Shown: positions 26,279 through 35,466, numbered from the stretch's first letter. The stretch: DNA of 64,000 nucleotides from Pseudomonas cichorii (GCF_003700275.1 NZ_RBRE01000093.1:1-64000); one strand, 5' to 3'. The notes: a model not told the origin generated them from the sequence alone. Numbers and translations: made by a program.

Positions 26279-26671
26279 ATGAGTATGCAGGACCCGTTAG
26301 CGGACATGCTAACTCGTATCCGTAATGCCCAGATGGCTGAAAAGCCCGTCGTAAGCATGCCATCTTCCACGTTGAAGGTTGCTGTAGCCAAAGTCCTGAA
26401 AGACGAAGGTTACATTGCGGGTTATCAGATCAGCAGCGAAATCAAACCGTTGCTGTCCATCGAGCTGAAGTACTTCGAAGGCCGTCCAGTCATCGAAGAA
26501 GTGAAGCGCGTCAGCCGCCCAGGCTTGCGTCAGTACAAGTCCTCCGATGATCTGCCAAAAGTTCGTGGCGGTCTTGGTGTGTCTATCGTCTCCACCAACA
26601 AAGGTGTGATGACGGATCGTGCTGCGCGCGCTGCCGGTGTCGGCGGCGAAGTGCTTTGCACTGTGTTCTAA
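26279..26671 (+). CDS. rpsH: 30S ribosomal protein S8
   Basis: S8 binds 16S rRNA and is the translational repressor of the spc operon in E. coli. The 130-aa product starts MSMQDPLADMLTRIRNAQM and ends with STNKGVMTDRAARAAGVGGE. It follows a promoter-containing gap and has a TAGGAG site. Confidence 0.97.
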   Translation: MSMQDPLADMLTRIRNAQMAEKPVVSMPSSTLKVAVAKVLKDEGYIAGYQISSEIKPLLSIELKYFEGRPVIEEVKRVSRPGLRQYKSSDDLPKVRGGLGVSIVSTNKGVMTDRAARAAGVGGEVLCTVF

Positions 26672-26683
26672 GGGGGGATAAGC

Positions 26684-27217
26684 ATGTCACGCGTAGCTAA
26701 GAACCCCGTTAAGTTGCCATCCGGCGTCGAAGTCAAACTCGTCGGTCAGCAGCTTTCGGTGAAGGGTGCCAAGGGTACTCTGGAACTGAACGTCCATTCG
26801 TCCGTTGAAATTGTTGAAGAGTCCGGTGAGCTGCGTTTCTCTGCTCGCAATGGCGATCAACAAACTCGCGCAATGGCAGGCACGACTCGTGCACTGGTTA
26901 ACAACATGGTCCAGGGCGTAAGCCAAGGCTTCGAGCGTAAGCTCCAGCTGGTCGGTGTTGGTTACAAAGCGCAAGCAAAAGGCTCGGTCCTGAACCTGGC
27001 ACTTGGCTTCTCGCACCCGGTGGATTACGAATTGCCTAATGGCATTACCGCTGAGACCCCCAACCAGACCGATATCCTGATTCGTGGTATCGATAAGCAG
27101 TTGGTTGGTCAAGTGGCCGCTGAGATCCGCGACTTCCGCCGTCCTGAGCCGTACAAAGGCAAAGGTGTGCGTTACGCAGACGAAGTCGTCCGCCGTAAAG
27201 AAGCCAAGAAGAAGTAG
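26684..27217 (+). CDS. rplF: 50S ribosomal protein L6
   Basis: L6 lies near the sarcin-ricin loop. The 177-aa product starts MSRVAKNPVKLPSGVEVKL and has the signature RPEPYKGKGVRYADEVVRRK. It is 12 bases from rpsH. Confidence 0.97.
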   Translation: MSRVAKNPVKLPSGVEVKLVGQQLSVKGAKGTLELNVHSSVEIVEESGELRFSARNGDQQTRAMAGTTRALVNNMVQGVSQGFERKLQLVGVGYKAQAKGSVLNLALGFSHPVDYELPNGITAETPNQTDILIRGIDKQLVGQVAAEIRDFRRPEPYKGKGVRYADEVVRRKEAKKK

Positions 27218-27227
27218 GGCATAGCAA

Positions 27228-27578
27228 ATGACCGTCAAAAAAGTTACCCGACTGCGTCGCGCTCGCAAAGCACGCCTGAAAATGCACGAGCTAGAAGTCG
27301 TGCGTCTCTGCGTGCACCGCTCTTCGCAGCACATTTATGCCCAGGTCATTTCGGCCGACGGCAGCAAAGTCCTGGCAAGCGCCTCGACTTTGGACAAAGA
27401 ACTGCGTGATGGCGCCACTGGCAACATCGACGCGGCCACTAAGGTTGGCAAGCTGGTCGCCGAGCGTGCAAAAGCCGCTGGCGTATCGCAAGTGGCTTTC
27501 GACCGTTCTGGCTTCAAGTACCACGGCCGTGTCAAAGCGCTGGCTGATGCTGCTCGTGAAGGCGGGCTGGAGTTCTAA
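27228..27578 (+). CDS. rplR: 50S ribosomal protein L18
   Basis: L18 carries 5S rRNA with L5. The 116-aa product starts MTVKKVTRLRRARKARLKM and ends FDRSGFKYHGRVKALADAAR plus EGGLEF. rpsE begins 3 bases after the stop. Confidence 0.97.
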   Translation: MTVKKVTRLRRARKARLKMHELEVVRLCVHRSSQHIYAQVISADGSKVLASASTLDKELRDGATGNIDAATKVGKLVAERAKAAGVSQVAFDRSGFKYHGRVKALADAAREGGLEF

Positions 27579-27581
27579 GTT

Positions 27582-28082
27582 ATGGCAAATAACGACCAAA
27601 AACGCGACGAAGGCTACATCGAGAAGCTGGTTCAAGTTAACCGCGTGGCCAAAACCGTAAAAGGCGGCCGTATCTTCACTTTCACTGCGTTGACCGTAGT
27701 GGGTGATGGTAAAGGGCGTGTTGGCTTCGGCCGTGGCAAGTCACGTGAAGTGCCTGCTGCAATCCAGAAAGCGATGGAAGCTGCTCGCCGCAACATGATC
27801 CAAGTCGATCTGAACGGCACTACTCTGCAGTACGCAATGAAGTCTGCTCATGGCGCTTCGAAGGTGTACATGCAGCCTGCTTCTGAAGGTACCGGTATCA
27901 TCGCTGGCGGCGCTATGCGCGCAGTGCTGGAAGTTGCTGGTGTCCAGAACGTATTGGCCAAGTGCTACGGCTCTACTAACCCGGTAAACGTGGTTCACGC
28001 CACTTTCAAGGGTCTGAAGGGCATGCAGTCTCCTGAATCCATTGCTGCCAAACGCGGCAAGCGTGTTGAGGAGATCATCTGA
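27582..28082 (+). CDS. rpsE: 30S ribosomal protein S5
   Basis: S5 affects decoding fidelity and lies at the mRNA entry. The 166-aa product has the double-stranded-RNA-binding-like N-terminal fold (GGRIFTFTALTVVGDGKGRV) and the signature AAGGAMRAVLEVAG-like segment (IAGGAMRAVLEVAGVQNVL). rpmD follows 2 bases later. Confidence 0.97.
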   Translation: MANNDQKRDEGYIEKLVQVNRVAKTVKGGRIFTFTALTVVGDGKGRVGFGRGKSREVPAAIQKAMEAARRNMIQVDLNGTTLQYAMKSAHGASKVYMQPASEGTGIIAGGAMRAVLEVAGVQNVLAKCYGSTNPVNVVHATFKGLKGMQSPESIAAKRGKRVEEII

Positions 28083-28084
28083 TC

Positions 28085-28261
28085 ATGGCTACCGTTAAAG
28101 TAACGCTGATCAAAAGCACCGCCGGCCGTCTCCCTAACCACAAACTGTGCGTTAAGGGTCTGGGTCTGCGTCGCATCGGTCACACTGTAGAAGTCCTGGA
28201 TACTCCCGAAAATCGCGGGATGATCAACAAGGCTTACTACATGCTGCGAGTCGAGGGTTAA
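28085..28261 (+). CDS. rpmD: 50S ribosomal protein L30
   Basis: The 58-aa product starts MATVKVTLIKSTAGRLPNHK and contains LGLRRIGHTVEVLDTPENRG. ATG 28085 is 2 bases after the rpsE stop and the TAA is 3 bases before rplO. The length and ferredoxin-like pattern are those of L30. Confidence 0.96.
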   Translation: MATVKVTLIKSTAGRLPNHKLCVKGLGLRRIGHTVEVLDTPENRGMINKAYYMLRVEG

Positions 28262-28264
28262 TCG

Positions 28265-28699
28265 ATGAAACTCAATGATCTGAGTCCAGCGCCGGGTTCC
28301 CGTCGCGAAAAGCATCGTCCGGGCCGTGGTATCGGTAGTGGTTTGGGCAAGACCGGTGGCCGTGGCCACAAAGGTCAGACCTCCCGCTCCGGTGGCACAA
28401 TTGCTCCGGGCTTTGAAGGCGGTCAACAGCCGCTGCATCGTCGCCTGCCAAAATTCGGTTTCGTTTCCCTGAAAGCCATGGACCGCGCAGAAGTGCGTCT
28501 GTCCGAGCTGGCCAAAGTGGAAGGCGACATCGTAACTGTGCAGTCCCTGAAGGATGCCAACGTGATTAACCAGAACGTACAGCGCGTGAAAATCATGCTG
28601 TCCGGCGAAGTTACTCGCGCTGTCACCATCAAGGGTATCGCAGCCACCAAAGGTGCGCGTGCGGCTATCGAAGCAGCTGGCGGCAAGTTCGAGGAATAA
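28265..28699 (+). CDS. rplO: 50S ribosomal protein L15
   Basis: L15 is a late-assembly protein with a long glycine/arginine-rich N-terminal extension (RPGRGIGSGLGKTGGRGHKG). The 144-aa product ends GARAAIEAAGGKFEE. secY starts immediately after the stop (TAAATG). Confidence 0.97.
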   Translation: MKLNDLSPAPGSRREKHRPGRGIGSGLGKTGGRGHKGQTSRSGGTIAPGFEGGQQPLHRRLPKFGFVSLKAMDRAEVRLSELAKVEGDIVTVQSLKDANVINQNVQRVKIMLSGEVTRAVTIKGIAATKGARAAIEAAGGKFEE

Positions 28700-30034
28700 A
28701 TGGCTAAGCAAGGTGCTCTCTCTGCGCTCGGCAAAGGCGGTATGTCTGAACTCTGGGCTCGTCTGCGTTTTCTGTTCCTGGCGATTATCGTCTACCGAAT
28801 AGGCGCACACATCCCGGTTCCAGGTATTAACCCGGAGCGACTCGCAGACCTGTTTCGACAGAATGAGGGGACCATTCTTAGCTTGTTCAACATGTTTTCC
28901 GGTGGCGCGCTGGAACGGATGAGTATCTTTGCGTTGGGGATCATGCCGTACATTTCGGCATCGATCATCATGCAGTTGATGACCGCCGTCAGCCCGCAAC
29001 TGGAGCAGTTGAAGAAGGAAGGTGAAGCTGGCCGTCGCAAGATCAGCCAGTACACCCGCTATGGCACCGTCGTCCTGGCTCTGGTTCAAGCTATCGGCAT
29101 GTCCGTTGGCCTTGCCAGTCAGGGCGTTGCTTTCTCTGCAGATATCGGCTTCCACTTCGTGGCTGTCACCACCTTCGTGGCTGGTGCGATGTTCATGATG
29201 TGGCTGGGCGAGCAGATTACCGAGCGCGGTGTTGGTAACGGTATCTCGATGTTGATCTTCGCAGGTATCGTCGCCGGTCTTCCGAGAGCGGTAGGGCAGT
29301 CTTTCGAGTCTGCACGTCAGGGTGATATCAATATCTTCGCTCTGGTCGCAATCGGTTTGCTGGCAGTAGCGATCATCGGTTTCGTGGTGTTCATTGAGCG
29401 TGGTCAGCGTCGTATTGCTGTTCACTACGCCAAGCGTCAGCAGGGCCGCAAGGTCTTCGCTGCGCAGACCAGCCACCTGCCGCTGAAAGTGAACATGGCG
29501 GGCGTTATTCCTGCCATCTTCGCGAGCAGCATTCTGCTGTTCCCGGCTTCGTTGGGGTCCTGGTTCGGTCAGTCTGAAGGTATGGGCTGGTTGCAGGACA
29601 TCTCGCAGTCGATCGCTCCTGGTCAGCCGTTGAATATTCTGCTGTTTAGTGCAGGGATTATTTTCTTCTGCTTCTTCTATACGGCGTTGATGTTCAATCC
29701 GAAAGACGTAGCGGAAAACCTGAAGAAGTCCGGTGCCTTTATTCCGGGCATCCGTCCAGGTGAGCAGTCTGCACGCTATATTGATGGCGTCCTGACTCGC
29801 TTGACCATGTTCGGTGCTCTTTATATGACGGCCGTGTGTCTGCTTCCCCAGTTTCTGGTGGTTGCGGCAAACGTACCGTTCTACCTTGGCGGGACCTCGT
29901 TGCTGATCGTGGTCGTGGTTGTGATGGACTTTATGTCGCAAGTACAATCTCACCTCGTTTCGCACCAGTATGAATCCCTGATGAAGAAAGCCAACCTGAA
30001 GGGTTACGGCAGCGGCGGCGGAATGCTGCGCTGA
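28700..30034 (+). CDS. secY: Preprotein translocase subunit SecY
   Basis: SecY is the channel-forming inner-membrane subunit of the general secretion pathway, partnering the SecE at 2956. The 444-aa product has ten predicted membrane helices, with [16 protein letters not shown] near the N-terminus, the plug/TM2 region and a [24 protein letters not shown] loop ([20 protein letters not shown]). The usual position between rplO and rpmJ is kept. Confidence 0.97.
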
Positions 30035-30062
30035 GGTACCCATAAGGTTCGAGGAGTTGGTG

Positions 30063-30179
30063 ATGAAAGTTCGTGCATCGGTGAAAAAGCTGTGCCGTAA
30101 CTGCAAGATTATTCGCCGCGAAGGTGTTGTTCGAGTAATTTGCAGCGCGGAACCACGTCATAAACAGCGCCAAGGCTGA
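30063..30179 (+). CDS. rpmJ: 50S ribosomal protein L36, zinc-binding form
   Basis: The 38-aa product starts [20 protein letters not shown] and keeps the zinc ligands Cys11, Cys14, Cys27 and His33. It is the zinc-dependent (C+) form; many bacteria hold a zinc-independent paralog under Zur control elsewhere, none of which is visible here. It starts 28 bases after secY behind a GAGGAG site. Confidence 0.96.
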
Positions 30180-30197
30180 TTGTGATTTGTGCTTAAG

Positions 30198-30230
30198 CCC
30201 AGCAGCTAGTGCGCTGCTGGGTTGATTATT
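30198..30230 (+). terminator. Hairpin at the spc-alpha operon junction
   Basis: A 9-bp stem CCCAGCAGC (30198-30206) / GCTGCTGGG (30213-30221) is followed by a moderately T-rich tail (TTGATTATTTGTT). The tail contains the -35 of the next promoter. Confidence 0.65.
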
Positions 30231-30250
30231 TGTTACTACAGCGATATTAT
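30222..30250 (+). promoter_or_regulatory. Sigma-70 promoter of the alpha operon
   Basis: TTGATT (30222-30227) and TATTAT (30245-30250) are exactly 17 bases apart, 59 bases before rpsM. Confidence 0.8.
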
Positions 30251-30309
30251 CTTGCGCCCTATTTCTTGGCTTCCGGGGCGTAGGTAGCTGTCAATTGGAG
30301 TCCCACTGA

Positions 30310-30666
30310 ATGGCCCGTATTGCAGGCGTTAACATTCCAGATAACAAGCATACTGTTATCTCGCTGACCTACATCTATGGTGTTGGTCGCACAACTGCAC
30401 AGAAGATCTGTGCATCCACTGGGGTTAACCCAGCGGTAAAGATCAAAGATCTGAGCGACGAGCAGATTGAACAGCTGCGTGGCGAAGTGGCGAAGTTCAC
30501 CACTGAAGGTGACCTGCGTCGCGAAATCAACATGAAAATCAAGCGCTTGATGGACTTGGGCTGCTACCGCGGTCTGCGTCATCGTCGTGGTCTGCCAGTA
30601 CGCGGTCAGCGTACCAAGACCAACGCGCGTACTCGCAAAGGTCCGCGTAAGCCGATCCGCAAGTAA
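30310..30666 (+). CDS. rpsM: 30S ribosomal protein S13
   Basis: S13 forms intersubunit bridges and contacts P-site tRNA. The 118-aa product starts MARIAGVNIPDNKHTVISL and ends GQRTKTNARTRKGPRKPIRK. It is the first gene of the alpha operon. Confidence 0.97.
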   Translation: MARIAGVNIPDNKHTVISLTYIYGVGRTTAQKICASTGVNPAVKIKDLSDEQIEQLRGEVAKFTTEGDLRREINMKIKRLMDLGCYRGLRHRRGLPVRGQRTKTNARTRKGPRKPIRK

Positions 30667-30696
30667 TCGCTCCAGCGTATCGACAGGAATTTAGTC

Positions 30697-31086
30697 ATGG
30701 CAAAACCTGCTGCTCGTCCTCGTAAAAAAGTTAAAAAGACAGTGGTTGATGGCATCGCCCACATCCACGCGTCGTTTAACAACACAATCGTCACCATTAC
30801 CGATCGTCAAGGTAACGCTCTTTCCTGGGCTACCTCCGGCGGTTCGGGTTTCCGTGGTTCACGCAAGTCCACCCCGTTCGCTGCTCAAGTAGCTGCCGAG
30901 CGTGCTGGTCAAGCTGCGCTGGAGTACGGTCTGAAGAACCTCGACGTCAATGTCAAGGGTCCAGGCCCAGGTCGTGAATCCGCTGTCCGTGCATTGAACG
31001 GCTGTGGCTATAAGATCGCCAGCATCACCGACGTGACGCCAATCCCGCACAACGGGTGCCGTCCGCCGAAGAAGCGCCGCGTGTAA
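30697..31086 (+). CDS. rpsK: 30S ribosomal protein S11
   Basis: S11 is on the 30S platform near the Shine-Dalgarno helix. The 129-aa product has IAHIHASFNNTIVTITDRQG and the C-terminal signature PHNGCRPPKKRRV. Confidence 0.97.
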   Translation: MAKPAARPRKKVKKTVVDGIAHIHASFNNTIVTITDRQGNALSWATSGGSGFRGSRKSTPFAAQVAAERAGQAALEYGLKNLDVNVKGPGPGRESAVRALNGCGYKIASITDVTPIPHNGCRPPKKRRV

Positions 31087-31104
31087 TCCAGGAGACTGTA
31101 AGAA

Positions 31105-31725
31105 ATGGCTCGTTACATTGGTCCAAAATGCAAACTTGCTCGTCGTGAAGGCACCGATCTCTTTTTGAAGAGCGGCGTTCGCGCTATCGAATCCAAGTGC
31201 AACATCGAAGCAGCTCCAGGCATCCACGGTCAACGCCGCGGTCGTCAGTCCGATTACGGCACCCAGCTGCGTGAAAAGCAAAAAGTCCGTCGTATCTACG
31301 GCGTTCTCGAGCGTCAGTTCAGCGGCTACTACAAAGAAGCTGCAGGCAAGAAGGGCGCAACAGGTGAGAACCTGCTGCAACTGCTCGAATGCCGTCTGGA
31401 CAACGTTGTATACCGTATGGGCTTCGGCTCGACACGTGCTGAATCCCGTCAACTGGTTTCGCACAAGTCGATCAGCGTCAACGGCAAAACCGTTAACGTT
31501 CCTTCTTACCAGGTTCGTGCTGGTGACGTAGTCGCTATTCGCGAGAAGGCCAAGAACCAACTGCGTATTGTGCAGGCTCTCGATCTGTGTGCCCAACGTG
31601 GCCGCGTAGAATGGGTAGAAGTAGACACTGAGAAGAAATCGGGCGTTTTCAAAAGCGTTCCAGCTCGCAGTGATCTATCCGCCGACATCAACGAAAGCCT
31701 GATTGTCGAGCTCTACTCCAAGTAA
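31105..31725 (+). CDS. rpsD: 30S ribosomal protein S4
   Basis: S4 nucleates 30S assembly and, in E. coli, represses the alpha operon by binding its leader. The 206-aa product has an S4 RNA-binding domain (LDNVVYRMGFGSTRAESRQL with VSHKSISVNGK). It has the long, zinc-free form of the N-terminus. Confidence 0.97.
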   Translation: MARYIGPKCKLARREGTDLFLKSGVRAIESKCNIEAAPGIHGQRRGRQSDYGTQLREKQKVRRIYGVLERQFSGYYKEAAGKKGATGENLLQLLECRLDNVVYRMGFGSTRAESRQLVSHKSISVNGKTVNVPSYQVRAGDVVAIREKAKNQLRIVQALDLCAQRGRVEWVEVDTEKKSGVFKSVPARSDLSADINESLIVELYSK

Positions 31726-31747
31726 GGGCTAGAAAATAGGTGCATCC

Positions 31748-32749
31748 ATGCAGATTTCGGTAAATGAGTTCCTGACACCCCGCCATATTGATGTGCAGGT
31801 TGTCAGTCCAACCCGCGCCAAGATTACTCTCGAGCCTCTCGAGCGTGGTTTTGGCCATACCCTGGGCAACGCGCTTCGCCGCATTCTGTTGTCCTCCATG
31901 CCCGGCTGTGCAGTAGTCGAGGCCGAGATTGACGGTGTACTCCATGAGTACAGCGCGATCGAAGGTGTACAGGAAGATGTCATTGAAATCCTGTTGAACC
32001 TTAAAGGTCTGGCTATCAAGCTGCACGGTCGAGACGAAGTTACGCTGACCTTGTCGAAGAAGGGTTCGGGGGTGGTTACCGCTGCCGATATTCAGCTGGA
32101 TCATGATGTCGAGATCGTTAATCCCGATCACGTAATCGCTAACCTGGCGTCTAACGGCGCCTTGAACATGAAGCTCGTTGTAGCTCGTGGTCGTGGTTAT
32201 GAACCGGCAGACTCGCGTCAGAGCGATGAAGATGAAAGCCGCAGCATTGGTCGTCTGCAGCTTGACTCTTCGTTCAGCCCAGTACGCCGCATCGCCTACG
32301 AGGTGCAAAACGCCCGTGTCGAGCAGCGTACCAACCTGGACAAGCTGGTTATTGATATGGAAACCAACGGTACTCTGGATCCTGAAGAGGCTATCCGTCG
32401 TGCTGCAACCATTCTGCAACAGCAGTTGGCTGCGTTCGTCGACCTCAAAGGTGACAGCGAACCAGTGGTAATCGAACAGGAAGATGAGATCGATCCGATC
32501 CTCCTCCGTCCGGTTGACGATTTGGAACTGACCGTGCGTTCGGCCAACTGCCTTAAGGCGGAGAACATTTACTACATCGGCGACCTGATTCAGCGCACCG
32601 AAGTAGAACTGTTGAAGACTCCGAACCTGGGCAAGAAATCCTTGACCGAGATCAAGGATGTCCTGGCTTCTCGTGGTCTTTCCCTCGGCATGCGCCTCGA
32701 CAACTGGCCGCCTGCAAGTCTTAAGAAGGACGACAAGGCGACTGCCTGA
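31748..32749 (+). CDS. rpoA: DNA-directed RNA polymerase subunit alpha
   Basis: Alpha dimers scaffold RNA polymerase, and the C-terminal domain binds UP elements and activators. The 333-aa product has the N-terminal assembly domain (GFGHTLGNALRRILLSSMPG), a linker near residue 240, and the C-terminal domain (LRPVDDLELTVRSANCLKAE ... LGKKSLTEIKDVL). It is full length. Confidence 0.98.
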   Translation: MQISVNEFLTPRHIDVQVVSPTRAKITLEPLERGFGHTLGNALRRILLSSMPGCAVVEAEIDGVLHEYSAIEGVQEDVIEILLNLKGLAIKLHGRDEVTLTLSKKGSGVVTAADIQLDHDVEIVNPDHVIANLASNGALNMKLVVARGRGYEPADSRQSDEDESRSIGRLQLDSSFSPVRRIAYEVQNARVEQRTNLDKLVIDMETNGTLDPEEAIRRAATILQQQLAAFVDLKGDSEPVVIEQEDEIDPILLRPVDDLELTVRSANCLKAENIYYIGDLIQRTEVELLKTPNLGKKSLTEIKDVLASRGLSLGMRLDNWPPASLKKDDKATA

Positions 32750-32791
32750 TCGTCGTAATCACCGAACGTTGTGTTTGGTAAGGAATGAACC

Positions 32792-33178
32792 ATGCGTCAT
32801 CGTAAAAGTGGACGTCACCTGAGCCGTACCAGCTCTCACCGCAAGGCCATGTTCCAGAACATGGCGGTGTCGCTGTTCGAGCACGAGCTGATCAAAACTA
32901 CCCTGCCGAAAGCCAAGGAACTGCGCCGCGTTGCCGAGCCGCTGATCACTCTGGCCAAGGTAGACAGCGTTGCTAACCGCCGTTTGGCTTTCGACCGTAC
33001 TCGTTCGAAAGAAATCGTTGGTAAGCTGTTCAACGATCTGGGCAAGCGCTATGCAACCCGTCAGGGTGGCTACCTGCGTATCCTCAAGTGCGGTTTCCGC
33101 GCTGGCGACAACGCGCCAATGGCGTACGTCGAGCTGGTTGATCGTCCTGTCGGTGGTGTTGTAGAAGCTGCTGAATAA
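32792..33178 (+). CDS. rplQ: 50S ribosomal protein L17
   Basis: The 128-aa product starts MRHRKSGRHLSRTSSHRKAM and has DNAPMAYVELVDRPVGG near the end. It is the last gene of the alpha operon and is followed by a strong terminator. Confidence 0.97.
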   Translation: MRHRKSGRHLSRTSSHRKAMFQNMAVSLFEHELIKTTLPKAKELRRVAEPLITLAKVDSVANRRLAFDRTRSKEIVGKLFNDLGKRYATRQGGYLRILKCGFRAGDNAPMAYVELVDRPVGGVVEAAE

Positions 33179-33198
33179 GACGTCAGTCTGAACAAAGA

Positions 33199-33223
33199 AC
33201 CGGGCCTAGTGCCCGGTTTTTTG
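33199..33223 (+). terminator. Terminator of the alpha operon
   Basis: The stem ACCGGGC / GCCCGGT with a CTAGT loop is followed by TTTTTTG. It closes the ribosomal-protein macrocluster. Confidence 0.9.
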
Positions 33224-33343
33224 TTTCTGAAATTCAGAAAAACTATCAGCACTTATTATTTAATAAATTTGAGTGTGTTTCATTCCTGACCAATAATCCT
33301 CCTCAGACCATTAGCCAGCCCATAAGACTGAGGAAGAAATCGA

Positions 33344-34792
33344 ATGAGCCTGAATAAAACGCTTACTACCGCAAGCGGTGCCCCTGTTGCGGATAACCAG
33401 AATTCCCGCTCGGCCGGTCCACGTGGTCCATTGCTGCTGGACGATTTTCATCTGATCGAGAAACTTGCGCACTTCAACCGCGAGAACATTCCCGAGCGTC
33501 GTGTACACGCCAAGGGTTCGGGTGCTCACGGCACCTTCACAGTTACCCGTGACATCACGCCGTATACCAGTGCCAGGCTTTTTGAATCGATTGGCAAGCA
33601 GACGCCTATCTTCCTGCGCTTCTCTACCGTAGGTGGTGAGCGTGGCTCCGCCGATACCGAGCGTGACCCACGTGGTTTCGCCGTGAAGTTCTACACCGAA
33701 GAAGGCAACTGGGACATCGTCGGCAATAACACTCCAGTATTCTTCATTCGTGATCCGCTGAAATTCCCGGATTTCATTCACACGCAAAAACGTCTGCCGC
33801 AGAGCAACCTGAAAAGTGCTCAGGCGATGTGGGACTTCTGGTCGTACTCCCCGGAAGCCTTGCACCAAATCACCATCCTGTTCTCGGATCGCGGTATCCC
33901 GGACGGCTATCGCCATATGCATGGCTTCGGCAGCCACACCTACAGCCTGATCAGCGCTGCTGGTGAGCGTCACTGGGTCAAATGGCACTACAAGTCCATG
34001 CAAGGCATCAAGAACCTGACGCCAGCGGATGCTGCGCGCTTGGCTGGTACTGATCCGGACTACGCACAGCGCGACCTGTTCACCGCCATTGAGCGTGGTG
34101 AGTTCCCGAAATGGCAGGTATGCATTCAGCTGATGACCGAGGCCCAGGCAGCCAATCATCACGAAAACCCGTTCGACGTGACCAAGACCTGGTCGCAGAA
34201 AGAGTTTCCGTTGATTGAAGTGGGTGAGCTGGAGCTTAACCGTAATCCGCTCAACTACTTCGCAGAAGTCGAGCAAGCTGCTTTTGGGCCAAGCAACATG
34301 GTGCCAGGCGTGGGGCTTTCACCTGACCGCATGCTTCAGGGACGTGTGTTCGCCTACGCCGATGCTCACCGCTATCGCGTAGGAACCAATCACCAGCACT
34401 TGCCGATCAATGCCGCGAAAAGCCCGGTAAACAGCTATCAGCGTGACGGAGCCATGGCATTGGGCAGCAATGGCGGTGCGGCGCCGAACTACGAGCCAAA
34501 CAGCTACGCCGAGGCGCCCAAACAAGCGCCTCGTTATGCCGAGCCGGCGCTGACCCTGAGTGGTGCTGCCGATCGTCACGATCATCGTGAAGACAGCGAT
34601 TACTACAGTCAGGCAGGCAAATTGTTCAACCTGATGGATGCCGATCAAAAGGCTCTGCTGCTCAACAACATTGCCGGCGCAATGGCCGGGGTTTCCAGTG
34701 ATGTGGTGCAGCGTCAGTTGCAGTACTTCTTCAAGGCGGACCCAGCCTACGGTAAAGGTATTGCCAAAGCTCTGGGTGTCCAGCTGGGCTAA
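33344..34792 (+). CDS. katA: Small-subunit heme catalase KatA
   Basis: KatA breaks down hydrogen peroxide to water and oxygen in the cytoplasm. The 482-aa product has the size of the clade-3 small-subunit catalases. It has the distal His in RVHAKGSGAHGTFTVTRD and the proximal heme-ligating Tyr in RVFAYADAHRYRVG. No signal peptide is present. The 120 bases upstream are AT-rich with a small palindrome TTTCTGA-AAT-TCAGAAA, but no clear OxyR site. It pairs with the ferritin gene downstream, as in P. aeruginosa. Confidence 0.95.
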   Translation: MSLNKTLTTASGAPVADNQNSRSAGPRGPLLLDDFHLIEKLAHFNRENIPERRVHAKGSGAHGTFTVTRDITPYTSARLFESIGKQTPIFLRFSTVGGERGSADTERDPRGFAVKFYTEEGNWDIVGNNTPVFFIRDPLKFPDFIHTQKRLPQSNLKSAQAMWDFWSYSPEALHQITILFSDRGIPDGYRHMHGFGSHTYSLISAAGERHWVKWHYKSMQGIKNLTPADAARLAGTDPDYAQRDLFTAIERGEFPKWQVCIQLMTEAQAANHHENPFDVTKTWSQKEFPLIEVGELELNRNPLNYFAEVEQAAFGPSNMVPGVGLSPDRMLQGRVFAYADAHRYRVGTNHQHLPINAAKSPVNSYQRDGAMALGSNGGAAPNYEPNSYAEAPKQAPRYAEPALTLSGAADRHDHREDSDYYSQAGKLFNLMDADQKALLLNNIAGAMAGVSSDVVQRQLQYFFKADPAYGKGIAKALGVQLG

Positions 34793-34809
34793 CTCGAAGT
34801 GAGAAACAG

Positions 34810-34835
34810 AACCGCCCTCATTTGGGCGGTTTTTC
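34810..34835 (+). terminator. Terminator after katA
   Basis: The stem AACCGCCC / GGGCGGTT with a TCATTT loop is followed by a short T-run. Confidence 0.85.
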
Positions 34836-34947
34836 GCTTCTGATTGGCGATTTTTCGCTGCTTTTTGTCCGGTTATTGCGTTTTTTGAAGTGACCTTGCA
34901 CGCCGCTTGGTTCAAACTATGGCCTTTCAGCAGGGAGATCTGGTGCG

Positions 34948-35412
34948 ATGCAAGGCCATCCAGAAGTAATCGATTATCTCAACACGTTGCTCACTGGCGA
35001 ACTGGCTGCTCGTGACCAATATTTCATTCATTCGCGCATGTACGAAGACTGGGGTTTCGCCAAGCTCTACGAGCGCATCAATCACGAAATGGAAGAAGAA
35101 GCGCAACACGCCGATGCGCTGATCCGCCGTATTCTGATGCTTGAAGGCACGCCGCGCATGCGTCCGGATGATCTGGAAATCGGTACTACCGTCCCGGAGA
35201 TGCTCGCCAACGACCTGCGCCTTGAATACAAGGTTCGTGCTGCTCTGTGCAAAGGCATCGAGCTCTGCGAGCTGCACAAGGATTACGTCAGCCGTGACAT
35301 CCTGCGCGTACAACTGGCGGACACCGAAGAAGACCACACCTACTGGCTTGAACAGCAGACAGGTCTGATCAAGGCCATCGGTCTGGAAAACTACCTGCAA
35401 TCGCAGTTCTGA
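34948..35412 (+). CDS. ftnA: Bacterioferritin-type iron storage protein lacking the heme methionine (FtnA/BfrA-like)
   Basis: The 154-aa four-helix protein belongs to the ferritin/bacterioferritin superfamily and would store iron in a 24-mer shell. Ferroxidase ligands are visible as Glu18, Glu51, His54, Glu93, Glu127 and His130. Position 52, where heme bacterioferritins carry the Met that ligates heme between subunits, is Ala (EEEAQHADALIRR). P. aeruginosa has the same situation for the gene next to katA, first called bfrA and later FtnA. Linkage to catalase fits joint control of iron and peroxide. Databases often name it bacterioferritin. Confidence 0.88.
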   Translation: MQGHPEVIDYLNTLLTGELAARDQYFIHSRMYEDWGFAKLYERINHEMEEEAQHADALIRRILMLEGTPRMRPDDLEIGTTVPEMLANDLRLEYKVRAALCKGIELCELHKDYVSRDILRVQLADTEEDHTYWLEQQTGLIKAIGLENYLQSQF

Positions 35413-35430
35413 TTTCCCCGCCCGGATAGC

Positions 35431-35466
35431 AAAAGCCCCTGCGCACTCACGTGGCAGGGGCTTTTT
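35431..35466. terminator. Bidirectional terminator between ftnA and uvrA
   Basis: A-rich flank, stem AGCCCCTGC (35434-35442) / GCAGGGGCT (35454-35462), then TTTTT. It can serve both the + strand ferritin gene and the - strand uvrA, which ends at 35519. Confidence 0.85.

Noticed and set aside
33224..33343. An OxyR site before katA
   Set aside because: CTATC occurs once near 33242 but the ATAG-N7-CTAT pattern is not complete; the small palindrome nearby does not match OxyR.
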